Assembly: GCA_030549495.1 (NCBI GenBank)
Contig: JAUIRK010000884.1
Location: 558,001-622,000, forward strand
Origin: Nectonema munidae
Lineage: Eukaryota; Nematomorpha; Nectonematoida; Nectonematidae
Length of the DNA: 64,000 bases
Direction: 5' to 3'
Every line of letters begins with the position of its first letter. Within the stretch, counting starts at the first letter, position 1. The notes below the pieces were generated by a model. That model worked only from the letters and a program-made list of their open reading frames with translations, did no database searches and was not told where the DNA came from. A program made the translations under genes and the position numbers. Below are positions 27,501-36,579 of the stretch, piece after piece.

Positions 27501-30500
27501 CCAATAAACATCGCAACTTTGTAACAAATGCGAATCAAAATTTTTTCATTGATGATAAATTGTTTACCAAAAAATTCATTCAAATTTTAAATAAAATTTA
27601 TTTTTTTTTTACCAAATTGACCATTCTGATTTCATTTCTCGACTCAGTTTTCACTATTAGGTTCGAAAATTTATGAAAGGGTCAACAAAATGTGCGATCG
27701 TCGCCTCAAAATTGTGTCCAAGAATATTTTTCACATTATAAATAAAATTTATATTCTATACTAAATCAACCGCTGACTTCATTTCCGGACACATTTTTTG
27801 TAATCAAGGTATGAAAAATTCTGAAGGGTCAATGAAATTTGTGGTTTATGCTTGAAAATAATATGTATGAACATCATTCAAATTAAAAAAAATATATTTT
27901 TATACTAAAGCAAGCATGTCAATTTAAATTCAGTAGTCATTTTTTGCCATTTGGTTTTCAAAGTGTCAATCAATTTTGTGGTTTACTTCTGAAACTCCAA
28001 GAATATTAATTAAATTTTAAACCAAGTATATTTTTTATACCAAATGGACCATTCTAATTTCATTTCTCAACTCAGTTTTAGCAACTATGATTTGATATAC
28101 ACATTTTAAATAAAATACATTTATCGAACAAGCGCATTTTATTTCCCGACTCATTTTTTGCAATTAGACTGTCAAAATGTCAATCATATTTGTGTTTGAC
28201 GCCAAAATTATTTCCTAGAATATTATTTATACTTTTTATACTAAATGTCCAAGCTGATTTCATTTTTGGATTCTCAAAATTTTCTTCAAAAACAATTTTT
28301 CACATTTTAAGTAAAATATTTTTTAAACTAAATTCACCATTCTGATACCATTTTTTGGCTAAGTTTTTACAATTACTATGAAAAATTGTGTCCAATTACA
28401 AATAGAATTAGTTATGTATACCTGAAAATTATCTCATAAACATACTTTCATTTTTAAATAAAATTTATTTTTTATTTTTTTATTACGATGCTCACTTCAT
28501 TTTTGGGTGCAAGAATGAGTAGAATTATGAATCAAGTTTCACATTTCGGAAAAAACTCTATTTTCTCATTTCGTTTTTGATTGAAAATCATCATTAAAAT
28601 TTTGATATAGGATAAAATTCTCACTAAAAATATCCTTCAAATTTAAAATAATTTTTTAACACAATATTGTGCATGCTTTTACTCCTTTTTGGCTATTACA
28701 ATCTAAAAAATGGAGGAATGTGTCAATCGAATTTGTAAAAATCACTCTTTTCCCAAAATCATTTAGCAAGTGTTTCTCACAATCGTAATTTATTATAGTA
28801 CCACTATTTGGGTATGAGAGAAATGAGGAAACTGAATGCACATTGAAATCAGAACTCATGATCATAAAAAAATGAAGTAGTATCTCCTTTAATAAAATGC
28901 TTTTATATTGTCAATGTAGTAGTTCTTTGAGAAGCTATACCGTTTTAAGAAACTAATATGTAACCTATCTACACGGAAGATGCACCTTTTTCCAATAAAT
29001 TTGTATAATCTGGTATTTTGAATTTGAAAAACATCTTGACCGCGAAGAAGCTCCTCCTTTGTGAATTAAAAATCCTTGACCCTCGCTTGACGGAATTCCG
29101 GGCAATGCAAATTTGAAACTCATTTCCTGAAAAAATTTATCATAGAAACTCTATTCAAAGCTAGCATGTAAACGTTTTAATAAGGATAGAAATCAAAATA
29201 AACAGTGAAACTTTTTTTGGTATCATTAAAATAAAAGTACAAATTATTAAAATTGAAGAAAGGACGGTATAGATGGCGTTAAAATTAGATGTATTGAAGA
29301 AAACATTCAGAGCACAATATTTTAATATGTATATAGCAAACAAACTTTTTACACTTTTTAGATGTTTTTTCTTTTCATATTGCAAAGATCTTGATGTTGA
29401 AGTCGTGGGTTGAGTGTCCTGACAGAAACCATAAAAGGACAATAAATACCTAAAGATACTTGCGATATCATTTAACTTGCGATATCATTGATTCCATTCA
29501 TTCCCAAAATGAGTGAGATCCTCTGGATATAAATTTTTCTTCCACTTTTTTGGTTGAAGGAAAGTCGCGAAGTGAATTGAATTTATCAATTATCCAGGTC
29601 TGCATTACACTCATGTCTAAATAATTGGAAAAAGAAAGTTTGTCCACTTTCTATTAAGTTTGTGAGATGTGTAGGGTCTGCGCATTTTATTAGCAACATC
29701 TACTCCTCATTTGTATTCATTATAAGGTAATAAGCTCTCGCGTTTATAATGAATGTTGCTGACTCCTGTAGTTTTATGTTGAGAGGATAAAATATACACA
29801 ACTTTGACATTTTTAGAAGCATGTTTTCTTGGTATGTAAGCAGTCAAAGAAGCAAACTTTGTGTAAATTATTCTACTCTCACATTCACATAATTTTAATT
29901 CTTTGAGATAGGGTGGCCTGGATATAAGAGAAACAAATCTTCTGTTGGCCATAACGTTCCACGTAGAGAAATATCTTGGCCATGACACCAAATGACAAGT
30001 TCATGGCTGGTGAAAAATCCATCTGTGTATACTCCACCACAGCCCTTTGGAATGTTACTATCTTTTATCAAACGTTTACACGCATTCAAGGCAGAAAAGT
30101 ATGAGGAAACCTGTAAACCACTCACATAAAATTTATGCTTCATACAGTAAAAGTATTTAGCATCGTTCAAGTGGTAAAACTTCACCTCATAATGGCCGGG
30201 TTTATTAAGATCATAACTTTTTATCGGACAAACTCTTCTATGAGTTACTAATTGCTCATCTATTTTAAGCGCTGAGTGTGGAGTCCAATAAAAGAAAGAA
30301 GTGGTAATGTAGCCTTCTGATCGCGTTTATTTTGTCCATAGGGTCTCTCTTCTTTTTTGTCAAAATGGATAAAAGCATGAATAAGAGTAAACATATCTCA
30401 CCCCAAGCCTGCTTTCAAGAAGGGATTTCCCGAACTTGGAAACACATCCGAAACGTTTATTTTTATCTCCGTTTTATCCAATACTAATCAAAGCACCGAA

Positions 30501-33500
30501 GTAGGCTAAAAGATGTCTGACTGTGAAGTTTTTATAGCAATGGAACAAACTCAAATACTTATGACTTTCGGTTCAAAAATAAAAATTGAAAATCGACTCA
30601 AAAGCAAAGTAAACAGAAACTTAGCGTCTGGTAAGTTAACATTAAAGTCACGCAGAGACACATCTGCCCAATGGGCGCAAAAGGTTTCCCTCTGTTCAAT
30701 AGGATCTCATAAGTGTCATTTTTCAATTATCTTTCATGTTTTAATATATTGGATGTGCTTCTCTGTGTTCATGATAATAGAAAAAAATTCTCATTTCTGA
30801 ACCTATAAAAATAAAGTAACAGAAAAGGTATTTTCGAAAAAAAATATTGTGCCTGAAGTAGGATAAATTTTTATTACAATTACTACTCAAAAGAAAAAGG
30901 GCATTGATTGTAGAGCCACCTGAAACCCTACATATCAACTGAGAATATTTCAGCACTCACACCAGTAAAAAAGAGCTGACTTGTTGAAGATTTAGTTCTA
31001 TAACTAAAAAATATGCAAGAAAAGGGCTACTTTTAATCAAAAAGCGAATATGCTACTCTTTGAATCATACTACACTATTTCAGATAAACAGTACAACCCT
31101 CATTTACACGAAAAATGCGGATGAATTTTTACTTTAAATTTGAATCCATTTTAGCTAGAGTCATCGAATATATGTAAGCTATGATATTTGTATCGAAAAA
31201 GTTTGAATAGGGTTAGGATATCTTCTGTGTTTCTAGCCCCTCCTTTATGTCCATAAGGCCTTTCACTAACATCTCTTATGTTGATTCTTTGATGTCTTCC
31301 TGTATTGCTGAAAGCCGACTCCCAAGAATATTCAGTTTCATCGTGAGCAACCAGTGCTTGATCATTAACAGTAAAGTCACTCTCACAGCTGTAAGATGAA
31401 GTTTTTGATGTAGTCGTAGAACTTTCTTCTGAGGACTCACGATCGGAAATAGGTTGTAGACATGAGAAGAAAAAATCACGGCAATCGAAAGCGAATGATG
31501 AAGGCAGAAATCACAAACGCAATTTTCTAGCATTTTTCTTTTTTCTATATAAAACAAAGTTTTTTTGGAATTTTAAAAAGTTTACTTTGCCCTTATCTTT
31601 GTGAAAGAGTCATGCATTGACATCTTCTCTCTAAATTTTTAAGAAGTATAAAACTTGCGTTGCTTAGAATAGCACTTATGACATCCGCATCCACTAAAAA
31701 ATTAAGGTGACATTCGCATCCGCGGGTACAAAAAATTTCACATCCGATACATCTCAAATATATAATAATATCAAGCATGGATCATTGCTATCGCCCCATA
31801 AGGTTAGAATAACATTCCAAACCAACATTTACTGTTTATTTCTTTCACTAGTTGTGTTGAATATTCATTACTTTCAGCTTGATATCTGGGTATGGGAACG
31901 ATAAATCAAATAAATAATAATAGGCATAAAATGTTTATGTTATTTTCTTCATATATCCAATGTAGTTATAATCATGTTGTTATCCTTTACCATACTCAAA
32001 CATTGAAACGTTTTCAACTGGTATTCATGGTACGCATTTTTTAGGTGGCCTTAAAAATAGTTTTCGCAATGTATTTTTTCATTTTGGTTTCGAAGGTTTC
32101 TATAATTTTTATATCGGATATTGATTTCACTAATTTTAAGTAAAAATTGAAAATGAATAAACAAAAAAATAAAAAAAAATTGTTTCAAAAAGTTTTTTTA
32201 TGTTTTTCTAGCATTTAAGGCATGCTGATTCTGAAAATCTTCTTTATTTTTGCACTGCTATAAGTTTTCATATTTTTTTTCAAATTGAATAAATTGCATA
32301 TACATATCTATTTGTATATACATACATGTGTGACTAAATGATTTTATAAATGCTTATTTAAAGTTTATATTTGAATTTTTTATTTTTCAAATGTTTATTT
32401 TTTAAAAAATACAAAAAAATCAAAATCGTGTATTAGTTCGTCTCTTTCGCTTGTTTTCATCTGAACTTTGCCGAGTTCAATTCCAAACGTAATCTCCCAT
32501 CTTCCTTGATACCGCTTTTCCATCTCTTTAATATCTTGGTGAAACCGCTCTCCGTGCTCTTCCTATACATCTCTAAGATTTGGCTTGAAAAAATCCAAAT
32601 GAGAATGCAAATAATGCATTTTAATTGACATTCTACAATTCAACTCTTTGTAACTTTTAATCATTTCCGAAATCAATTCCTTGAAGTTGTCAGCCTTATC
32701 TTTCCCTAAGAACCCCTCAACAACATTTCTGAATGCCATCCATGGTTTTTTCTCATTTTTCGTCATCTGACTTTCAAAAAATTTCGAATTGAGCATTTTT
32801 TTAATTTGAGGACCATTAAATATACCGGCGTTAAATTTGCTTCAGAAACTTTTGGAAACATTCGTCTCAAATCACATATCACCTGACTGTCAGAAGACAA
32901 AACTGTGATGAATTGTTTAACCAGGCCAAGTTTGATATGGAGTGGTGGTAAAAGGACTTTTTCTTTCTGTACCAGTGGAGTAAACTTGACGTTATGTTAC
33001 CCAGTTTTGAAATATGTTCTTTTTTTGCCAGACATTTTCTGTGTAGATTTTTTTTTGTACCTACTGTTCCATAAACAAAGGAAGCAAGGATACCTTGTAT
33101 ATCCACCTTGCATTTCCAAAAGCAAACCAATTATTTTGAAATCTCCGCAAATATCCCAATTATACTTTTCATATTTTATCAATTCAAGTAATATTTTCAA
33201 ATTTTCATAACTTTCTTGAGAGGAATGACCGATAGGTATTGAGGGATATTTGTTACCGTTATGAAGCAAAACTGCTTTCAATCATTTTAAGGACGAATGA
33301 ATAAATAAACGCCATTGGTTGGAAAGATGAGATACTCCAATTTCTTCAAACAAACCTGAAATATTTGAACAAAAACACAGAGTATTAGACATAGAATAAA
33401 AACGTGAAAAGTCTTTGTGTCTATGCCTATACTTTGAAATTTTCACTCCTGGGGATAACAAATTCCATTCCTTCAGTCTGTAAGCTAAAAGCTCTGAAGA

Positions 33501-35917
33501 TGATTTAGTCAAATTCAAATCCTTCACAAAGTCATCGAGTTCATCCTGGTTAGGAAAGTGATGTTGACTTTCAATGAATTTATTTGTGTTGGTATCCAAG
33601 GCTCTTTACTATTGACATCATCATCATCCTCTTCATCAGTTGCAGAAGTTTGTGGTAAAGCTGGAATTGGTAGCTCTATACTATGTAAAACAGGAGCTAA
33701 AGAAGAAAGAATGTTCGGATAAACAAGTTTTTTCTTGTCTGTGGGCTTTTTATACAAATTAAGATCAACCATACAAAAATAGGAATCATTGAAATGATTG
33801 GTAGGTTCCCCCATACTCTTGGAACAGCTAACGGCATACACTTTCTCATTCCTCTTAACCAGCCTTCCAAAAGTGACTTGCAAGATCCGCAAATCACATG
33901 TGGTGCCCAAGATTTGTCCTGGTCACCAATGGAAATGCCGAAATATTTTTTATATGCAACAAAGTATTTTGTGTTTGAGGATATGTTGAATTTGACTTGT
34001 TTTACTCGCCACAGACATAGCAAAAATGATGGGGGTCTATTTTACATGTTCTTTTGGACATTTTTCAATCTTAAATGTTTCAAAAAAACAAAACTATGAA
34101 ATGCGTAAGCAAAAAAAACTTTTAATAGTTTAAAAAACTCCAATTATTATCTAAAAAGCTGCAAAACACAAAGTACAGAATTATATAAAAAATATTGAAG
34201 TGGAAATAAAATAATTAATTGCAATGAACTTACCATCATTGAATTATATAAAAGACATAAAAAAATTGAATGAAACAAATTAAAATTTTAGTAAAAAACA
34301 AACGAGGGTAAAACCTTTATCTTGCTTGTCAATATTTCAATCATCAACTCACTAAAAAGTAATGTGAAAATTCTTTTCAAACAGTAAGAGTTGCCATAAC
34401 TATTGTGTGAAGATATATCTATTCTCAAAAAAACTTTTTATGCGTGTGAATCGAATTTCACTAATTTTATTCAAATATCCTGAGTAATATCTGTTAATAT
34501 CATCAGATACTACGTTACCCGAACATTTGGCCGACAGACATCTGACCGAATGGACATTTGGCCGAACAGACATTTCACCGAACGGATATTTGACAACAGA
34601 CAATTGACCGAACAGAATAGAACAGACAATTGATCTTCGGCCAAATGGCCGACACGGTAAATATGCGTATGGTATCTTACGCTATTTATAACACAATTTT
34701 GTATATCCTTACGTGCCACCAATGAAATGTATTCGTCTACAGAGCACAAGTTTCACGCTTAACTGCATTCGGACCTTCGTTCATCGAGTATTAAGCATCT
34801 ATGTAATCAATCACTCTTGCTCACTCAGGTCTAATTTGCTATATTTTTGTAGATTATAAGGGTCTAACTAATTACTGACCTACAAAAAACTGCCCCACAA
34901 TCTTCCATTTTATGGTTGGATTTGAAAATATGCTATACTATAATATTCTTTACTAACATCGACTCTAAGACTAACAATATTCTAACTATGGTAAACCTAA
35001 CTCTAAAACTAACAATATTACTATGCTAAAACTAATAATATTCTAACTATACTAACACTAACAATATTCTAACTATACTAACACTAACAATATTCTAACT
35101 ATGCTAACACAAACGTTAAAACAATATTCTAACTATACTAACACCAACTCTAAGACTAACAATATTCTAACTATGCTAAAACTAACTCTAACAAAATTCT
35201 AACTATACTAAATGTTTATTCGATGAAATGTCGGTTCGGTCAAATATCTGTTAGGCGAAATGTACGTCCGCTAAATGTCCATTCAGTCAGATGTCTTTCG
35301 GCCAAATGCCCGGACACGGTTTAAACAGCGACTTGATAAACATATTCCCGAACAGAATTCCTCGTAGGTCAAAATTCGTTACAGATAAAATTTCTAACAA
35401 CTAAGAAACTTTATTGACACTAGAAAGGCGCCATTTTTACTATAGGAGAAAGACTAAATGCGTTAATTTTTCGCGCACCGTCCTTCTAATATATAAAACA
35501 TTTATTTAAAGTCCTAAATTAAAACCCTGTCTATAGGATAATCTAAATATGTTTTTCTTGGTGCATTTACACAATTGATTTGATTGAAGCGACTGTATTT
35601 GCACTTTATTAATAAAACCTATTACTACGTAAAAAGGCGTATTAACAAGCAAATCGGTGCTGTGACCTTTGTTTGCTTTTCGATGCAAAGATAACTTCAG
35701 CTGCTTTTACTTTAGAAGGTCGAGTTAGTAATTGTCGTATTTTTGACAGGACATGGAGAAAGAAGCGAAACAACTCGTTTCCGTGGCAGAGAGCGAGGCT
35801 CGAAACGCAGAAAAGCCGTTGGAGGAGACGATTTACAGCGACGTATTCACACAATCCCCCAACATCCTGGTGAGAGGCGTCAATTTGTGGGAGTCTAAAG
35901 TGATTCACTATCCATAG
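6453..35917 (+). CDS. Pdha: Pyruvate dehydrogenase E1 component, alpha subunit (six exons seen)
   Basis: E1 alpha, with E1 beta, forms the thiamine-diphosphate-dependent decarboxylase of the mitochondrial pyruvate dehydrogenase complex. The exons join in phase to 374 residues plus stop, against 390 for the human precursor. Visible hallmarks are the matrix-targeting tail before [47 protein letters not shown], the thiamine-diphosphate motif GDGAANQGQ ... CENN, and [18 protein letters not shown]. All three known regulatory serines of animal E1 alpha are conserved: GTSVER (site 3), YHGHS (site 1) and TSYRTR (site 2). The first coding exon with the start Met was not found and may lie upstream of the window. 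Intron sizes are about 1.4, 3.3, 6.2, 6.7 and 10.8 kb and hold transposon debris. No break is seen in the coding exons, so the gene looks functional. Confidence 0.95.
7092..7257 (+). pseudogene. Possible THAP-type zinc-finger fragment
   Basis: An open stretch of about 55 codons begins [18 protein letters not shown]. The C-x4-C spacing near an N-terminal Met resembles the start of a THAP domain, but the later Cys/His pair and the usual FP motif are not clear. It lies in the first Pdha intron seen, next to a piggyBac-like fragment, so a transposon origin is likely. Confidence 0.3.
7578..7786 (+). pseudogene. piggyBac-like transposase fragment
   Basis: The stretch reads [20 protein letters not shown], which fits the conserved piggyBac GGVD-x-x-D-x-x-x-x-x-Y-R segment that carries a catalytic Asp. 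Only about 68 codons remain, without termini. It lies in a Pdha intron. Confidence 0.45.
7908..8081 (+). CDS. Pdha: Pdha exon B
   Basis: Acceptor TTTGTTTCAG and donor ACAA/GTAAAT bound 58 codons, phase 0 at both ends. The product runs from [11 protein letters not shown] to [11 protein letters not shown], the conserved N-terminal helix region and the start of the E1 alpha core. Confidence 0.95.
8226..10869 (+). mobile_element. hAT transposon with degenerate transposase
   Basis: Terminal inverted repeats are CAGGGGTCTCAAA at the left and TTTGAGACCCCTG at the right. They are flanked by near-identical 8-bp duplications, TTCTAGTC (8218-8225) and CTCTAGTC (10870-10877), the hAT pattern with central TA. 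The subterminal GGCCCGCGGGCC and GGCCC blocks are also typical. The plus strand holds a broken transposase of the GTF2IRD2/ZBED-like type: an N-terminal piece from 8916, the catalytic-core piece 9382-9789 ([29 protein letters not shown]), a middle piece 10036-10380 and the C-terminal dimerisation piece 10514-10717 ([20 protein letters not shown]). Frameshifts and stops separate them. The element sits in a Pdha intron and has itself received a SINE near its left end. Confidence 0.93.
8500..8628 (+). repeat. tRNA-derived SINE, family A, copy nested in the hAT element
   Basis: A tRNA-like head with A-box-like GGCATTCGGTTAGAG and B-box-like GATTCGAGTCT is followed by a tail TTATCGATGAAAACACC. The tail is shared with the copy at 55306-55442 (TTTTCGATGAAAACACC) and, more diverged, with 21418-21556. 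Its location inside 8226-10869 makes it younger than that insertion. Confidence 0.65.
11337..11727 (+). CDS. Pdha: Pdha exon C with thiamine-diphosphate motif
   Basis: The exon starts after TTGTTAG with GAAGCGTGTGCG (EACAVG, completing SGQEAC) and ends GGCTACG/GTATCT in phase 1. Its 130 full codons include [33 protein letters not shown] and [15 protein letters not shown] ... CENNGYG. It is strikingly GC-rich compared with its introns and with the other exons. Confidence 0.97.
11728..16690. other. Pdha intron sequence, no gene recognised
   Basis: This is the first 5 kb of the intron after exon C. It is AT-rich apart from two GC-richer patches at about 12080-12180 and 12500-12560, both containing a GCCGGG or CCCGGCGGGC block of unknown meaning. 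A short open stretch at 13498-13713 ([17 protein letters not shown]) faintly resembles LINE reverse-transcriptase connection sequence but is too weak to call. Confidence 0.5.
16690..17760 (-). pseudogene. Relic of an unnamed animal transposon ORF (HYP ... RFESKH family)
   Basis: On the minus strand 17732-17493 reads [20 protein letters not shown]. About 17480-17400 reads [18 protein letters not shown], and about 16830-16740 reads [18 protein letters not shown] and then [13 protein letters not shown]. From memory this order (NI-x-PK-x-RS-x-L-x-x-IQL, a D-N-x-x-A-H-S-like block, HYP ... FGPLIH ... RFESKH-x-x-FK) belongs to a large uncharacterised protein family of repeated, transposon-like copies in many animals. 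The copy is heavily broken by stops and frameshifts. I do not know an accepted superfamily name for it. Confidence 0.55.
17925..18141 (+). CDS. Pdha: Pdha exon D with phosphorylation sites 3 and 1
   Basis: Acceptor ACTTAAG leads into GT ATG GGT, completing the split Gly of NNGYG. The exon ends ACCAG/GTTAAC in phase 2. It encodes [19 protein letters not shown] through [13 protein letters not shown]. The serine of GTSVER is site 3 and the serine of YHGHS is site 1 of animal E1 alpha. Confidence 0.97.
18142..19789. other. Pdha intron sequence, no gene recognised
   Basis: AT-rich intron. A short direct repeat (CATACATTGCTTATCTATTTT and a near copy) occurs at about 18410-18475. Nothing else was recognised. 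Confidence 0.5.
19798..20101. mobile_element. 304-bp hAT-type MITE with perfect target duplication
   Basis: Ends CAGGGCTTTCCAAA and TTTGGGAAACCCTT form an imperfect terminal inverted repeat. ATCTAGAT occurs immediately outside both ends (19790-19797 and 20102-20109), a perfect 8-bp duplication with central TA as expected for hAT. There is no coding sequence. Confidence 0.85.
21418..21556 (-). repeat. tRNA-derived SINE, family A, copy 2
   Basis: On the minus strand GTGAGTAAAGTTGGTTAGA (A-box-like) and CTTGGGTTCGATCCCGC (B box) are followed by CATCAAGCCTACTTTCCTCAT and a GCAATTGTGCC tail. The copy at 55306-55442 matches it across the whole length. Confidence 0.8.
21711..21830 (+). repeat. tRNA-derived SINE, family B, copy 2
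   Basis: GGTCTGGGTTCGATTTCGG provides a B box. The body with CTGTCCAACTATGGAAGATT and the A-rich end match the reverse complement of 4600-4703. Confidence 0.65.
22034..24150 (-). mobile_element. piggyBac transposon with degenerate transposase
   Basis: The left terminus CCCTAGAAAGACC matches the terminal repeat of the Trichoplusia piggyBac element (CCCTAGAAAGATA) at its first 11 bases. A degenerate counterpart (TATCTCCAGG) lies at about 24141-24150. The transposase is on the minus strand, from MSEDNES near 23868 to a stop near 22338. Pieces include [51 protein letters not shown], a [14 protein letters not shown] stretch and the C-terminal cysteine-rich tail ending [12 protein letters not shown]. 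Several frameshifts separate the pieces. It lies in the intron before Pdha exon E, antisense to the gene. Confidence 0.9.
24805..24913 (+). CDS. Pdha: Pdha exon E
   Basis: Acceptor ATGTTTAG is followed by T TAT CGG ACG, which completes the site 2 serine codon (AG/T) and reads [20 protein letters not shown]. The exon ends GAGATTAAG/GTAATT, phase 0. Confidence 0.95.
24914..25780. other. Pdha intron, AT-rich, no gene recognised
   Basis: Start of the 10.8-kb last intron. It includes a GC-richer stretch at about 25180-25330 with no recognised coding, then strongly AT-rich sequence. Confidence 0.5.
25830..27045 (+). pseudogene. Relic of hAT-like transposase family (IHPSKR family), split by a MULE-type insert
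   Basis: Before the insert the plus strand reads [14 protein letters not shown], then [20 protein letters not shown]. After it come INPSKKEQ and a Glu/Ser-rich stretch. The same order (LFDITKA ... SQDKELYKKQI-x-S-x-GKVGY ... IHPSKR) is seen at 49519-49730 and 57600-57400, so this is a third, more decayed relative. The two halves are separated by the element at 26223-26846 with a target duplication. Confidence 0.55.
26223..26846 (+). mobile_element. MULE-type short element with repeat-built ends
   Basis: Both ends carry an inverted repeat of the form CCGTTCGCTA(C/G)TGGAC(C/T)GTT. The left end continues as tandem copies of a roughly 15-17-bp motif such as CCGGACATTTCGTTA. TTATATTG flanks both sides (26215-26222 and 26847-26854), an 8-bp duplication. 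Inside, 26376-26600 on the plus strand reads [20 protein letters not shown], the C-terminal NN-x-(L/V)EG-(F/W)H motif of MULE transposases. It is therefore probably a deleted Mutator-like element. Confidence 0.75.
27188..27470 (+). repeat. Head segment of a dispersed satellite-bearing repeat
   Basis: CCCTATCAGTGACGGGGGC followed by CATTTTAGCC and a C-rich stretch recurs at 36216-36265. The next part (27290-27470) recurs at 5255-5440. It precedes the ~140-bp satellite in the same orientation here and, with an insertion between, at 36 kb. Confidence 0.6.
27540..28680 (+). repeat. Diverged satellite array, unit about 140 bp
   Basis: A block of the form ACTAAAT-x-x-AC-x-x-x-CTGATTTCATTT ... CTCATTTTTTGCAATTA recurs at about 27611, 27759, 27901 and 28038, a spacing of 137-148 bp, and then less regularly to about 28680. 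Between the blocks GTCAATCAAATTTGTGG-like segments also recur. The monomers differ from one another, so the array is old. Related arrays lie at 36580-37070 (same strand) and at 37900-38010 and 39660-39940 (opposite strand). Confidence 0.75.
28681..29480. other. AT-rich Pdha intron, no gene recognised
   Basis: No coding frame with recognisable motifs and no terminal repeat was seen. Confidence 0.45.
29500..31560 (-). pseudogene. Second piggyBac-like transposase relic
   Basis: On the minus strand, [20 protein letters not shown] and [20 protein letters not shown] at about 30275-30120 match the piggyBac VDEQL-x-x-F-x-G-R-C-x-x-(K/R)-x-Y-x-x-x-KP region. [16 protein letters not shown] (about 30050-30000) matches its YTDN-(F/Y)-YTS motif, and [16 protein letters not shown] (about 29705-29655) is the late GVD segment. 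Stops and frameshifts are frequent and no CCY-type terminus was found. It differs clearly in sequence from the element at 22-24 kb, so it is another family. The N-terminal limit near 31560 is uncertain. Confidence 0.7.
31780..32430. other. AT-rich Pdha intron, no gene recognised
   Basis: Strongly AT-rich with homopolymer runs. No repeat partner was noticed in the window. Confidence 0.45.
32430..34025 (-). pseudogene. Relic of an unnamed repeated ORF family (HGERFHQD family)
   Basis: Minus-strand pieces in order: [20 protein letters not shown] (about 33920), an acidic linker EEDDDDVNS (about 33620), [20 protein letters not shown] (about 33530), [17 protein letters not shown] with [11 protein letters not shown] (about 33150-33070), [14 protein letters not shown] (about 32735) and [15 protein letters not shown], then [20 protein letters not shown] (about 32570-32510). 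From memory this set of motifs is typical of a multicopy, transposon-like protein found in many invertebrates, with a DDE-type look (GD-x-K-x-I ... C-x-x-C-x-W), but I know no accepted name. Stops and frameshifts show it is dead. A second fragment lies at 50580-50960. Confidence 0.65.
34510..35325. mobile_element. MITE with long ends built of GGACATTTGGCCGAA-like repeats
   Basis: The left end (34515-34600) and the reverse complement of the right end (35330-35220) align over about 80 bp: CGAACATTTGGCCGACAGAC and CGGGCATTTGGCCGAAAGAC, followed by ATCTGAC(C/T)GAATGGACATTT and further units. The ends are themselves tandem 17-18-bp units alternating in sense. The interior contains the AT-rich tandem array at 34950-35215. 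No transposase is visible. The resemblance to the ends of the MULE-type element at 26223 suggests a Mutator-like origin. Confidence 0.7.
34950..35215. repeat. CTAACAATATTCTAACTATA tandem array
   Basis: About eight imperfect copies of a roughly 26-bp unit (AACTATACTAACACTAACAA plus TATTCT) lie inside the MITE. Unit length varies slightly. Confidence 0.85.
35750..35917 (+). CDS. Pdha: Pdha terminal exon
   Basis: Acceptor TTTTTGACAG precedes [17 protein letters not shown]; 55 codons and a TAG stop follow, ending SKVIHYP. The segment [13 protein letters not shown] aligns with the PLEEL-x-x-x-IY segment near the E1 alpha C-terminus. Phase 0 matches exon E. The last residues diverge from the vertebrate form, as expected for this variable tail. 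Confidence 0.9.
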   Translation, partial: DMEKEAKQLVSVAESEARNAEKPLEETIYSDVFTQSPNILVRGVNLWESKVIHYP

Positions 35918-35951
35918 AACACGGCTGCTTCATGCTTTTGCTTTCAACGAT

Positions 35952-35957
35952 AATAAA
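35952..35957 (+). promoter_or_regulatory. Polyadenylation signal of Pdha
   Basis: AATAAA lies 35 bases after the stop codon and is followed by a TGCGTCTTTTTT stretch, which suits a cleavage site with a downstream U-rich element. The 3' UTR would be very short. Confidence 0.7.
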
Positions 35958-36215
35958 TGCTGCGTCTTTTTTAGAAATTTCGCTTCATTTCATTCTTATG
36001 TTGTTAAGACGTCATCTCCGCCTTTCAATGTTTACAGATCAATGACAGAGAAGAATTGGCAGCTTTTCTCGAAAACCCTTCTTTATTTTTCCTATCTTTT
36101 AAAAAGGAGGTTTTTTACATCACGTCGTGCATACGGAGAATGTGTGATCATTTGGCGTCATGCATCAGCTACTCTGGGTTCCCTATCTTCCCTTGAAGTA
36201 GTTACCTTGCGAGTC

Positions 36216-36287
36216 CCAACCCTATCAGAGACGGGCCATTTTACCCTCCCCCTCCCTTCAAACTAAAAATAAATAACTTTGTAGTCT
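36216..36287 (+). repeat. Second copy of the satellite-repeat head segment
   Basis: CCCTATCAGAGACGGG and CCATTTTACCCTCCC parallel 27188-27235. The related satellite resumes at 36580 after the pogo-like fragment. Confidence 0.55.
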
Positions 36288-36560
36288 AGCAGTAGCTCAG
36301 TTTGAGATAAAACCTCTTTTCTTCCACTTGTGAGACGGATTGTGTACTTTAGTAGCAAGTTCAGTTTGTTGCCAGCAGTTTACGATCGCTGAAGGTTTCA
36401 CAGAATCCCAAGATTTTTTAGTATATCTAATAGCGGCAGCTAATATGGTGTAGTGAGTCCCGTTAGTTTCATGTTGTTCTATAATCTGGTTCAGTTGATG
36501 TTAGCGAAAATGAATTTTAATATTTTATTTTTTTATTTCAAAAATTTTGATTGATGATTA
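36288..36560 (-). pseudogene. pogo/Tigger-type transposase tail fragment
   Basis: The segment is about 90-95% identical by eye to 47692-47960. On the minus strand it reads LLDILKNSWDSVKPSAIVNC-like sequence followed by WQQTE, the D-x-I-x-x-x-x-x-AW-x-x-(V/I)-K-x-x-TI-x-NCW signature near the end of pogo/Tigger DDE transposases. It interrupts the satellite-bearing repeat and lies just after the Pdha 3' end. Confidence 0.55.
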
Positions 36561-36579
36561 AATTGTTTACTAAAAAATT

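Noticed and set aside
27540-28680. Regular spacing considered as a CRISPR-like array
   Set aside because: Units diverge throughout with no constant repeat and unique spacers, in eukaryotic intron DNA.
34950-35215. CTAAC-rich array considered as interstitial telomeric repeat
   Set aside because: The unit is about 26 bp and not the arthropod TTAGG hexamer-like repeat. It lies inside a MITE.
36288-36560. Looked like a tRNA-derived SINE because of TAGCTCAGTTTGAGA near its start and a second copy at 47692
   Set aside because: The B box is missing, and the minus strand translates into a pogo/Tigger tail (DSVKPSAIVNC), so a transposase fragment explains it better.
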